Shown here piece by piece: positions 55,301-64,000 of a stretch of 64,000 bases of DNA. The notes beneath the pieces are model-generated. The model made no database searches and had not been told where the DNA came from. It saw only the letters and a list, made by a program, of their open reading frames with translations. Position numbers and translations under genes: made by a program. This DNA is from RPQJ01 sp963762315. Lineage in GTDB: Bacteria > Pseudomonadota > Gammaproteobacteria > Steroidobacterales > Steroidobacteraceae. Position 1 is the first letter of the stretch. Every line of letters begins with the position of its first letter. The stretch spans positions 372,001 to 436,000 of the forward strand of contig CAVXKO010000004.1 of the NCBI GenBank assembly GCA_963762315.1, given 5' to 3'.

Positions 55301-55779
55301 GTGTCGGCGTACCACGCCGGATGGGTCGTCGAGGACTGCGTCAGCACGTCGATGCTCGTGCCGACCGCCTTGTACTGCAGGGCGATGTAGGGGACGGCCG
55401 CGGTGACCGCGATGATCGTGACGAGCGCCGCGAGCGCCGGGCTCTTGCCGAAGCGCGACGAGATGAGATCGGCGATCGAGGTGATGTTGTGCGCGCGGAC
55501 CAGCGTGATCAGGCGCTCGAGGAACGGCGTCGCGAACAGAAAGACGAGGGCAGGGCCGAGGTAGATGGGCACGTACGTCCAGCCATCGCGCACGGCCGTG
55601 CCGACGGCGCCGAAAAACGTCCACGTCGTGCAATAGACGCCGAGCGCGAGGCCGTAGATGTACGGACGCAGCCGCGCGCGGCCGGGGTAGATGGACTTGC
55701 GCTCGCCGAAGAACGCCACCGCGAACAGCAATAGCAGGTACGCGATGGCGAGTACGGAGAGCAGCAGGCCGGAAACCAT
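52302..55779 (-). CDS. Na+/solute symporter-fused hybrid sensor histidine kinase, CrbS/MxtR-like, one frameshift
   Basis: About 1,158 residues. SLC5-type symporter domain with about 13 helices (1-500; TTWTFFGAVGTAVRDGW), PAS domain (about 650-770), HisKA with the H-box SHDLLQPLNAA near 803, HATPase_c (NLISNALRYTQRGG, KGLGLGLSICDRIA), then a receiver domain (DNEEEILAGM near 1043, Asp in LADYRLDDPECDG). One apparent extra base at 52413-52414 breaks the frame in the receiver. Dropping it gives ...MARQVTERARSLGYTVLRKPLKP... to a TGA at 52302-52304, a normal ending. The domain order is that of CrbS and MxtR, which sense or transport a carboxylate and control acetate use. Confidence 0.88.
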
Positions 55780-55920
55780 CGGCGCACTGTAGGGACGGGT
55801 CCACGCCGACCACAAGTGTCGTGACTGCGGACCGGCTTGCTGCGCTGCAAAAAGACAGGTCTCCGCATTGCGGCGTCTACGCATGGACCCGGCTGAGTGT
55901 GCACCGATTGAATACGCGCC

Positions 55921-57129
55921 ATGCGCAACGACATCGAGAAAAGCCTGTATGCAGGCATGAAGGCGGAGCAGGACCGCGAGGGTCCGCCGCCCGGCTTTCC
56001 TGAGCTGCCGATCATCCCGGGAGGGCGCTACACCGATCCGGCGTTCCTGGCGCTGGAGGCGAAGTACCTCTGGAAGAAGTCCTGGCTGTACGCGCTGCAC
56101 TCCGATGAATTGCCGCGGCCCGGCAGCTTCCGCCTGTGGAAGAAGACCGGTGCGCCGATCATCATCGTGCGCGACAAGGAAAGCCGGATCCGCGCTTTCT
56201 ACAACACCTGCCGGCATCGCGGCGCGCCTCTCGTCGAGCGTGACCAGGGCGAGACGAAAGGGTTTTTCTGCCGCTACCACGGCTGGTCGTACGACCTGGC
56301 CGGCCGGTTGCTCGCCGTGCGCGAAAAGCGCGACTTCCCGAACATGGATACGTCGTGCTTCGGCCTCAACGAAGTTCGCTGCGAGCAGTTCGGTAACTTC
56401 GTTTTCATCAACGAGGATCCTGAAGCCCAACCCCTGCTCGAGTCGCTGGCCCCGATCCCGTCGCACCTCGAGAACCTGCAGTTCGAACGCATCCGCCACA
56501 TCCAGAGCGCGAGCTTCGAGATCGCCTGCAACGTGAAGATCCTGCTCGACGCGTTCCTCGAGACCTATCACCTGAAGTCGATCCATCCGCAGACGGTGGA
56601 CCGCTTCCTCGATTCGCGCGGCACCCACGCAGTGCTCTGGGGCAACGGCAACTCGATGATGTGCACGCCGCATCGCCGGCCGGACTGGCGAGACCCCGGC
56701 GCGGTCGGCATGCCGGAGGTGCCCTCGGTCGAGTCGATCTTTGCGCACCAGAACCCGTCCTACCTGTTCTACCCGAACCTCGTCACGCCGCCGTCGGCGA
56801 CCGGCACCCCGATCATCACGTTCTGGCCCAAGACGGCGCGCAGCATGGAGGTGGACGTGCACTGGTTCGCACCGGACGGCGCCGAGGGCCACGAGTTGTG
56901 GCCGACGCGCATGTCGAACTTCGAGCGCATCCTCGAGGAAGATACGCAGTTCGCACCGCGCATCCAGGAGTCGGTGGAGACCGCGGGTTTCAAGGGCATG
57001 TACGTTTCCTACGCGGAACGCCGCATCTATCACTGGCACGAGGAGCTCGACCGGCGCATCGGTACGGCGAACATTCCCGAGGCCTTGAGGGTGAAGCCCG
57101 TGCTCGGCGCATACCTCGCTACGGAGTAG
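55921..57129 (+). CDS. Rieske aromatic-ring-hydroxylating oxygenase alpha subunit (1)
   Basis: 402 residues. The Rieske [2Fe-2S] ligands are Cys97-x-His99 (CRHRG) and Cys117-x2-His120 (CRYHGWSYD). The mononuclear iron site has His217 and His222 (ETYHLKSIH), with Asp210 nearby as the bridging residue. It is a soluble mononuclear non-haem iron oxygenase; the natural substrate is not readable. No beta subunit, ferredoxin or reductase gene is next to it, so electrons must come from elsewhere. It overlaps nothing and sits 8 nt before the second oxygenase. Confidence 0.93.
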   Translation: MRNDIEKSLYAGMKAEQDREGPPPGFPELPIIPGGRYTDPAFLALEAKYLWKKSWLYALHSDELPRPGSFRLWKKTGAPIIIVRDKESRIRAFYNTCRHRGAPLVERDQGETKGFFCRYHGWSYDLAGRLLAVREKRDFPNMDTSCFGLNEVRCEQFGNFVFINEDPEAQPLLESLAPIPSHLENLQFERIRHIQSASFEIACNVKILLDAFLETYHLKSIHPQTVDRFLDSRGTHAVLWGNGNSMMCTPHRRPDWRDPGAVGMPEVPSVESIFAHQNPSYLFYPNLVTPPSATGTPIITFWPKTARSMEVDVHWFAPDGAEGHELWPTRMSNFERILEEDTQFAPRIQESVETAGFKGMYVSYAERRIYHWHEELDRRIGTANIPEALRVKPVLGAYLATE

Positions 57130-57137
57130 GGCGGGCC

Positions 57138-58514
57138 ATGACCGAACACGACGAGGCCCGCGGCGCCAAGGCCGCCGCACCTTCATACCAGGATTACCTG
57201 GCGCAGGACTCGAAGCCCGTGCCGCGGATCCTGCGCGAGCAATCCGTGGGGGACTTCGGCAACGAGCCGCTCGATGCAGGCCGCTACACCTCGCAGGCAT
57301 TCTTCGACCTCGAGGCCGCGCGCATGTGGCCGCGCGTCTGGCAGATGGCCTGTCGCGAGGAGGAAATCGCCGAGCCCGGCCAGACCTGCGTCTACGACAT
57401 CGTCGGCAAGTCGTTCCTGGTGACACGCTGTCCCGACGGTTCGGTCAAGGCCTTCTACAACTCGTGCCTGCACCGCGGCCGCAAGCTGATGCTCGAGAGC
57501 GGGCAGGTCGAGCACTTCCGTTGCCCGTTCCACGGCTTCACCTGGGATCTCGACGGCTGCATCCACTCCGTACCGTGCCGCTGGGACTTCGAACACGTCT
57601 CCGACGACGATCTTCAGCTGCCCGAGGCCGCGGTCGGCACCTGGGGCGGGTTCGTATTCATCAACATGGACCCTCAGGCGATGCCGCTCGAGCGCTACCT
57701 CGAAGTGCTTCCGGAGCACTTCAAGCGCTGGAAGCTCGAGGACTGCTGGAAGGCGGTGCACGTCGCGAAGGTGATCCCCTGCAACTGGAAGATCGCGCAG
57801 GAAGCCTTCATGGAGTCGTATCACGTCATCGCGACACACCCGCAGATCCTGCCGATCATCGCGGATGCGAACTCGCAGTACGACGTGTACGGCGATCACG
57901 TGAACCGCAACCTGGCCGCCTTCGCTGCGCCGAGCCCGCACCTCGGCGCGGGCAAGGTGACGGACGAACAGGTCATCGACGGGATGCTCGGGCTGATGGG
58001 TCGCAAGGGTGGAGCCGCGTCGCTGCAGCACGCACCGGAACTGAAGACGCCGCGGGCCATCGTCGGTGACGTGAACCGCCGCGCGTTCCAGCGGGCCTTC
58101 GGCGGCGACTACTCCGCAGTCACGGACGCCGAGACCCTGGATGCGATGGTGTACAACGTCTTCCCGAACTTCGCGCCGTGGGCCGGGTTCGCGCCCAACA
58201 TCGTGTATCGCTGGCGGCCGAATGGCCGCGACGTGGCGTCCTGCATCATGGACGTGATGATCCTGAAACGCTGCGTCGCCGGCGAGCCGCGGCCGAAGCC
58301 CGTGTCCGTCCATTTCCTGCGCGACGACGAGGCCTGGTCCGAGGCGGAGGAGCTGCCGGTGCTCGGCGCCGTGATCGACCAGGACATGAGCAACATGCCG
58401 TACGTGCAGGAAGGCCTGCTCGCCACCGGCACGAACGAAGTGCACCTGGCGAACTACCAGGAGATCCGCATCCGGCACTTCCACCGGACGCTCGACAAGT
58501 ACCTGGAAGGTTGA
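57138..58514 (+). CDS. Rieske aromatic-ring-hydroxylating oxygenase alpha subunit (2)
   Basis: 458 residues. The Rieske ligands are Cys110-x-His112 (CLHRG) and Cys129-x2-His132 (CPFHGFTWD). The iron ligands are His229 and His234 (ESYHVIATH), with a QEAFMESYH helix as in the family. It is longer than the first oxygenase and clearly diverged from it, so the two are partners or act on different steps. Start ATG 57138 is 8 nt after the first gene's stop. It is followed directly by the tandem palindromic repeat. Confidence 0.93.
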   Translation: MTEHDEARGAKAAAPSYQDYLAQDSKPVPRILREQSVGDFGNEPLDAGRYTSQAFFDLEAARMWPRVWQMACREEEIAEPGQTCVYDIVGKSFLVTRCPDGSVKAFYNSCLHRGRKLMLESGQVEHFRCPFHGFTWDLDGCIHSVPCRWDFEHVSDDDLQLPEAAVGTWGGFVFINMDPQAMPLERYLEVLPEHFKRWKLEDCWKAVHVAKVIPCNWKIAQEAFMESYHVIATHPQILPIIADANSQYDVYGDHVNRNLAAFAAPSPHLGAGKVTDEQVIDGMLGLMGRKGGAASLQHAPELKTPRAIVGDVNRRAFQRAFGGDYSAVTDAETLDAMVYNVFPNFAPWAGFAPNIVYRWRPNGRDVASCIMDVMILKRCVAGEPRPKPVSVHFLRDDEAWSEAEELPVLGAVIDQDMSNMPYVQEGLLATGTNEVHLANYQEIRIRHFHRTLDKYLEG

Positions 58515-58522
58515 TTTCTTAA

Positions 58523-58699
58523 CCTCTCCCGCTTGCGGGAGAGGTCGCGCAAAGCGCGGGTGAGGGCCTCTGCACCTCTCCCGCTTGCGGGAGAGGTCGG
58601 CCATCGGCCGGGTGAGGGCTTCCAACCTCTCCCGCTTGCGGGAGAGGTCGCGCAAAGCGCGGGTGAGGGTTCCGCACCTCTCCCGCAAGCGGGAGAAGG
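58523..58699. repeat. tandem palindromic repeat, three full units plus one partial
   Basis: A 51-52-bp unit starts at 58523, 58575 and 58626, and a partial one at 58677. Each has hairpin A, CCTCTCCCGC-TT-GCGGGAGAGG, then hairpin B, then GGTGAGGG. Hairpin B is CGCGC-AAA-GCGCG in units 1 and 3 and CGGCC-ATC-GGCCG in unit 2, so both arms changed together. The partial fourth unit has the arm loop reversed (CCCGCAAGCGGG). It lies between convergent genes and probably also stops transcription. REP/BIME-like elements of this sequence type are scattered in many proteobacterial genomes. Confidence 0.88.
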
Positions 58700-58701
58700 T
58701 T

Positions 58702-59478
58702 TCAGTCCTTCGGCGGGCCGGGGAAAAACGCGTTCGTGCGGCGGATGTACTCGGCGTACTCGGGCCGGCGCTTGCCGATGTCGCGCTCGAGCAGCCGCAC
58801 GCCGGACACCTTGAGGAGCAGGTAGGACATCAACAGCGGGCCGATGAAACTCCACCACGCGCCGGCCGAAAACGCGATGAGATAGAAGCCCCACCACACG
58901 CAGAAGTCGCCGAAGTAATTCGGGTGACGCGTGTAGCGCCACAGTCCCCGGTCCATGACCTTGCCAGTGTTGGCGGGGTCGCCCTTGAAGCGCGCGAGTT
59001 GCAGGTCGCCGCCCGTCTCGAAGACCATGCCGACGAGCCACAGGGCCGTGCCGAGGTAATCGAGCACGCCGAGCGAACCGGCTCCGCCGATCGCGCCGAC
59101 GAACGGCAGCGAGATCAGCCACGCCAGCACAGCCTGCAGGCCGAACACGAGGTACAGGCTCTTGAATGCGAAGTTGGGCTCGTTGCGACGCCGGATGGCC
59201 TGGTAGCGACGGTCTTCTTCCCGGCCGTGGCCGAGGTTGCGCCAGGAAAGGTAGATCGCAAGGCGCAGTCCCCAGAGGGTTACCAGCGCGAGCAGCAGCG
59301 TGACCCGCGGCGACGGCGCATCGATCACCCGCGCGTACGCGAATGCACCGAGCACGAACAGCAGCGACCACAGGCTGTCGACGATCGTCACGTTGCGTTG
59401 GAGCACGCTCACGATCCACGTCAGCCCGGCCGCGGCCAGCATCACCACCAGGCCTGTCAGCCAAGCGTCGAAGTGCAT
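58702..59478 (-). CDS. DUF1295 family membrane protein (steroid 5-alpha-reductase-like)
   Basis: 258 residues from the ATG at 59478, with about seven hydrophobic helices. The C-terminal block DRGLWRYTRHPNYFGDFCVWWGFYL (about 180-204) is the DUF1295/ICMT-like signature, which binds NADPH or SAM in related enzymes. It may reduce or modify a lipid double bond; the exact reaction is unknown. Its stop is only 2 nt from the repeat. Confidence 0.85.
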   Translation of the reverse strand: MHFDAWLTGLVVMLAAAGLTWIVSVLQRNVTIVDSLWSLLFVLGAFAYARVIDAPSPRVTLLLALVTLWGLRLAIYLSWRNLGHGREEDRRYQAIRRRNEPNFAFKSLYLVFGLQAVLAWLISLPFVGAIGGAGSLGVLDYLGTALWLVGMVFETGGDLQLARFKGDPANTGKVMDRGLWRYTRHPNYFGDFCVWWGFYLIAFSAGAWWSFIGPLLMSYLLLKVSGVRLLERDIGKRRPEYAEYIRRTNAFFPGPPKD

Positions 59479-59601
59479 TGCAGGTCGATCCCCCGATTGC
59501 CCCGACTTGGGGAAGCGGCACCTTATCACCCTTGAAACGCGTACGGACAGGGGCTGCGATGGCTCCGATCGCACTGGCGGCGCCCGGCGGGACCCGAGCG
59601 C

Positions 59602-60615
59602 TCAGTCGCGCAGGATCTGCGACAGCAGGTCGTCCTCGATGTTGCCCCCGGAGAGGACGACGGCGACGGTCCGCCCCCGGGCGGAATACTTGCCGGAGAG
59701 GACGCTTGCGAGCGCGACCGCGCCGCCCGGTTCGACGATCACCTTCAACACGCGTGCGGCATAGGCAATCGCGTCGCGAACTTCATCATCCGTGACGGCA
59801 AACCCGCCCGACAGCAGCTCTTCGTTGATCGCGAACGTCAATTCGCCCGGCGCCGGGGCGAGCAGCGCATCGCAGATCGAATGCCCGCCCGCCGCGTTCT
59901 GCATTCGATGGCCCGCGGCGAGCGAGCGCGCGTAATCGTCGAATCCCGCCGGTTCGGCACACCAGACGCGCGTCGAAGGCGACAGCCCATGGACCGCTAG
60001 CGCGATTCCGGCGACGAGTCCGCCGCCGCTGCAGCAGGCGATGACGTCGTCGACCCGCAGGCCGAGTGCGTCCGCCTGCGCCATGAGTTCGAGGCCGACC
60101 GTGCCTTGCCCCGCAATGATGTCCGGGTCGTCGAAAGACGGCACCAGCACGGCGCCGCGCTCCTGCGCGATCGATGCTGCGATCTGCTCGCGGTTTTCGC
60201 GCTGACGGTCGTAGCGCACGATCCGCGCCCCGAGTGCCTCCGTATTGCGCAACTTGATCGAAGGAGCATCGGCCGGCATTACGATCGTGGCGGGGATGCC
60301 AAGCAGCTTTGCGGCTGCCGCAACGCCTTGCGCGTGATTCCCGGAGGAAAACGCCACGACGCCGGCCTTGCGTTGCGCGGGCGTGAGCTGGGAGAGGCGG
60401 TTCCAGGCGCCGCGGAACTTGAAGGAGCCGGTATGCTGCAGGGTTTCGAGCTTCAGCAGCACCCGGCCTCCCACCCGTTCGTCGAGTGGCGTGCCAGCGA
60501 GCAGGGGAGTTCGCTGGGCATGGCCGGCGAGGCGTCCTGCGGCCGCTCGAACGTCCTCGAAGCCGGGCAGTGCGGTCACGTGGTCAATCTCCGTTGTCGC
60601 GGCCCTGCGAATCAT
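59602..60615 (-). CDS. threonine/serine dehydratase, PLP-dependent
   Basis: 337 residues of the fold-type II PLP family (threonine/serine ammonia-lyase). The Schiff-base Lys66 is in TGSFKFRGA, followed by FSSGNHAQGVA, and the Gly-rich phosphate loop is CCSGGGLVAG. It deaminates threonine or serine to a 2-oxoacid. There is no C-terminal ACT domain, so it resembles the catabolic or short biosynthetic types. Start ATG 60615 (a longer one at 60648 is possible) is only 14 nt from the start of the divergent methyltransferase gene, so both promoters lie in coding DNA. Confidence 0.9.
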   Translation of the reverse strand: MIRRAATTEIDHVTALPGFEDVRAAAGRLAGHAQRTPLLAGTPLDERVGGRVLLKLETLQHTGSFKFRGAWNRLSQLTPAQRKAGVVAFSSGNHAQGVAAAAKLLGIPATIVMPADAPSIKLRNTEALGARIVRYDRQRENREQIAASIAQERGAVLVPSFDDPDIIAGQGTVGLELMAQADALGLRVDDVIACCSGGGLVAGIALAVHGLSPSTRVWCAEPAGFDDYARSLAAGHRMQNAAGGHSICDALLAPAPGELTFAINEELLSGGFAVTDDEVRDAIAYAARVLKVIVEPGGAVALASVLSGKYSARGRTVAVVLSGGNIEDDLLSQILRD

Positions 60616-60629
60616 CGCAACATGGGCGC

Positions 60630-61739
60630 GTGAGCGTACACGAATCATTGCCCGGCGGCTGCGAGCCTGCGTGCCACGGGTGCCGGCACCGCAGCTGGAC
60701 GGCTGAGCGGAGCCTCGCGCAGAAGAACGCGTATCTTGCTCGCGCCCTCGCTCCATGGGTGGACCGTCTGCGTCCGGTGGTGTCGGTGCCGGACCCGCAG
60801 CGACTCGGGTACCGCGATCGCGTGACGCTCAACGCGCGCTGGAACGATTCGCAGGGCTGGCAGTTCGGCCTCATGCGGCGCGATGAATTGATCCCGATCC
60901 ACCATTGTCCGGTACAGACGCCGCGCATCAACGGGCTGGTGCGACTGTTGGTTGCGACGTTGCCAACCTTGGCGCGGTTGCCGCTCGCCTACCTGCACGT
61001 CGCGGGCGCGCAGGCGACCCTGGTCGTGAAGGCGCACCGCGTCAATCTGGCGCTGCTCGGCGATATGGTTGCAGGACTGCCCGCGACGGGCATCGAAGGC
61101 CTGTGGGTTCACTGCCATCCCTCCGCAGGGCGCAGGATGTTCGCGCGCAGCGGCTGGACACTGGCTTGGGGCGTCGCCGAGTCGGCCGATTCGCTGGGCC
61201 TCGTGCACGGTCCTGCAGCCTTCCAGCAGCTGCTGCCGAGCCTGCACGAGCAGGCGATGGACGTGGCTGTGGGTCATCTCGCGCCGCAGGCCGGCACCCG
61301 GATCCTCGATCTGTACTGCGGCATCGGTGCGTCGATGCGGCGCTGGCGCGCCAGCGGAGCCGAAGTGCTAGGCATCGAGCTTGCCGGCGGCGCCGTGGAT
61401 TGCTCAGTACGCAATGCGCCGGGCGCGCGGGTGCTGCGGGGAACCTGCGTGCAACGCCTGCCGCAGATCCGCGAGTGGTGGGCGCAGGTGCCGGGTGAGA
61501 TGCACGTCTATGCCAATCCGCCGCGCTCCGGGCTCGAGGCCGAACTGGTCGAGGCGCTCGGCGGCGATCTGCGACCCGCTCGAATGGCATACCTTTCGTG
61601 CAGCGCCGGCACGCTGGGTCGCGATCTTGCGCTCCTCGAAGCCGCCGGCCACGCGGTCGCTGCGATCCATCCGTACGACTTCTTTCCGCTCACGCACCAC
61701 GTCGAGGCCCTGGCGCTCGTGACCGATCGGGTACGATGA
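60630..61739 (+). CDS. RlmD/TrmA-type RNA (uracil-5-)-methyltransferase family protein
   Basis: 369 residues from the GTG at 60630. The N-terminus has a Cys cluster C-x3-C-x2-C (GCEPACHGCRHRSW), similar to the [4Fe-4S] site of RlmD/RumA but with other spacing. The SAM-binding motif is ILDLYCGIGA near 225. The catalytic-site blocks are ANPPRSGLE and LSCSAGTLGRD, with the nucleophilic Cys in the latter. It methylates a uridine in rRNA or tRNA. The stretch before the start belongs to the divergent dehydratase gene. Confidence 0.88.
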   Translation: MSVHESLPGGCEPACHGCRHRSWTAERSLAQKNAYLARALAPWVDRLRPVVSVPDPQRLGYRDRVTLNARWNDSQGWQFGLMRRDELIPIHHCPVQTPRINGLVRLLVATLPTLARLPLAYLHVAGAQATLVVKAHRVNLALLGDMVAGLPATGIEGLWVHCHPSAGRRMFARSGWTLAWGVAESADSLGLVHGPAAFQQLLPSLHEQAMDVAVGHLAPQAGTRILDLYCGIGASMRRWRASGAEVLGIELAGGAVDCSVRNAPGARVLRGTCVQRLPQIREWWAQVPGEMHVYANPPRSGLEAELVEALGGDLRPARMAYLSCSAGTLGRDLALLEAAGHAVAAIHPYDFFPLTHHVEALALVTDRVR

Positions 61740-61788
61740 CGGCACCCTGGCTCGGACCGGATGCGACCATGCAGTTCGTGGGAAAACC

Positions 61789-62217
61789 GTGGCGCCGACG
61801 GCGCGGCCGCGCATCGGCCTCGTGCTGGGCGGCGCGTCGTTCGACACCGAGCTGCCGGTGTATGACAACTTCGTGCTCGGCGGGCCGACCAGCCTGCCCG
61901 GACTCAGCACCGGGGAGTTGCGCGGCAACTCGTATTGGTCCGGCTCCGCCGCGTACCTGCAAAGGATCGGCGACATCAGTTCGCTGTACGGACAGACGCT
62001 GTACCTCGGCATCTCGCTGACGGCGGCCGACATGTCGGACCGAATCGATGGGGTGCGGTCCGAACCGATCTATTCCGGCGCACTGGTGCTCGGCGGGCGA
62101 ACGCCGCTTGGTCCCCTGACGCTTTCGCTCGGCGTCACGTCCACGGACGACTGGCAACTCGTCCTCGGGCTCGGCCGCCCGATGGAGGAGGGCAACATCG
62201 CCGACCCGGTGTGGTGA
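61789..62217 (+). pseudogene. patatin-like phospholipase remnant lacking the catalytic core
   Basis: 142 codons from a GTG. The first 14 residues (APTARPRIGLVLGG) match the start of patatin-like phospholipases (RPxIGLVLGGGGARG). It then jumps at once to the C-terminal beta-barrel-like tail of the family (FDTELPVYDNFVLGGPTSLPGLSTGELRGN...). The GxSxG nucleophile, the Asp of the dyad and about 500 residues are absent. An internal deletion, perhaps through a short repeat at GLVLGG/FVLGG, explains this. The reading frame is open and it could still make a small protein. Confidence 0.7.
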
Positions 62218-62222
62218 CGCCG

Positions 62223-63641
<1,419 letters not shown>

Positions 63642-63819
63642 CGGTGGGGCAAGCATCGTCGAGAGGCATCCGCGTGCTGGGTTGGCCCGCAGTGTCCCCC
63701 AGGGCGGCGGGGCAGGCCAGTTCCGAGTGTCGGAAGAATCGTCGGCGTTTTTTACATATCACACGCCGTGCAGGGGGTCGAAAAACTTAACCGTCTGATT
63801 CGGATCGAATTACTGGATC

Positions 63820-63835
63820 TGGCAGGAAACTTGCA
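63820..63835 (+). promoter_or_regulatory. sigma-54 (RpoN) -24/-12 promoter
   Basis: TGGCAGG-AAAC-TTGCA matches the RpoN consensus TGGCACG-N4-TTGCW at 11 of 12 defined positions, with the exact spacing between the GG and GC elements. It lies 60 nt upstream of the next ATG on the same strand. It implies a bacterial enhancer-binding protein, which is not in this window. Confidence 0.65.
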
Positions 63836-63894
63836 AGAGTCCGTTGGCCATCCTGACTCGCAGCCCAGACCGGACAACGCAAGAAGAATAGTCC

Positions 63895-64000
63895 ATGGTT
63901 CGCGCTTTCATGCTGATCGCCCTTCTGCTCGGCCCGTCCGTGGTCGCGTACGCGGCAGGCTATGGCGAGGCCGCCCATTACATCGCCATCGGCACCGTGC
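63895..64000 (+). CDS. start of an exported or membrane protein, truncated by the window end
   Basis: Thirty-five codons are visible. A short basic start (MVRAF) is followed by a hydrophobic stretch (MLIALLLGPSVVAYA) that fits a signal peptide or first membrane helix, then a Gly/Ala/Tyr-rich segment (GYGEAAHYIAIGTV). No family can be given. Start ATG 63895 is preceded by AAGAAGAA and by the sigma-54-type promoter. Confidence 0.6.
   Translation, partial: MVRAFMLIALLLGPSVVAYAAGYGEAAHYIAIGTV

Noticed and set aside
52144..57426. A 1,760-codon minus-strand frame covering the kinase and both its neighbours
   Set aside because: Only the part matching the symporter kinase is real. The rest is antisense to the response regulator and the Rieske gene.
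58523..58699. CRISPR-like array of 51-52-bp units
   Set aside because: The whole unit repeats, there are no variable spacers, and each unit contains two hairpins. No cas gene is present.

Overview
The window is strongly GC-rich proteobacterial DNA with short intergenic gaps, many ATGA or GTGA stop/start overlaps, and GTG or TTG starts. The gene mix (phenylalanine hydroxylase, a WS/DGAT acyltransferase, a Baeyer-Villiger-type monooxygenase, two Rieske oxygenases, cyclic beta-glucan synthase, a CrbS/MxtR-like sensor kinase, a DcaP-like porin) suggests a free-living aerobic Gammaproteobacterium, perhaps near Nevskiales/Steroidobacterales. That placement is an inference from gene content only. 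I saw no rRNA, tRNA, CRISPR array, complete insertion sequence, prophage or replication origin.

Layout. 1-4.2 kb: 2-oxoacid:ferredoxin oxidoreductase (korA, korB) and a large unrecognised protein ending in a four-cysteine ferredoxin-like segment. 4.2-10 kb: a cupin/CMD pair, phhA, a DAO-family flavoenzyme, WS/DGAT and a MOSC protein. 10.2-15.2 kb: a dihaem cytochrome c, then a nickel ECF transporter operon (nikMN-nikQ-nikO) closed by nikR, and a Crp/Fnr regulator. 15.2-20 kb: a secreted lipase lipoprotein coupled to a FecR-domain protein, and a Tyr/Gln/Gly-rich secreted protein. 19.9-33 kb: an envelope and stress group with a Crp remnant, BON protein, a second Crp/Fnr regulator, AI-2E transporter, CsbD, a 2,879-residue cyclic beta-1,2-glucan synthase, Fe/Mn SOD and two very small membrane proteins. 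33-41 kb: an alpha/beta hydrolase, a BNR/Asp-box repeat protein and a DUF2239-MATE operon behind two TTACCCGG-type palindromes. 40.2-46.7 kb: an HDAC-family deacetylase divergent from a Pat-type lysine acetyltransferase. Pat overlaps a flavin monooxygenase gene, which is followed by a ferritin-like diiron protein. 46.7-52 kb: two MDR dehydrogenases, a lipoprotein, TauE/SafE and a DcaP-like porin. 51.6-55.8 kb: a LuxR-type response regulator convergent with a symporter-fused hybrid kinase (CrbR/CrbS-like). 55.9-64 kb: two Rieske oxygenases, a tandem palindromic repeat, DUF1295 protein, Thr/Ser dehydratase, RlmD-like methyltransferase, a gutted patatin gene, an S41 peptidase with an 18-Gly tract, and a sigma-54-type promoter before a gene cut by the window end.

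A theme is acetyl-CoA and protein acetylation: an acetyltransferase and a deacetylase side by side, and a CrbS/R-like system whose known relatives control acetyl-CoA synthetase. A technical point affects the reading of several genes. korA, korB, pat, the monooxygenase, one Crp gene and the kinase gene contain single-base frameshifts, nearly all one extra copy of a neighbouring base, while much longer genes nearby are intact. This fits sequence indel errors better than gene decay.
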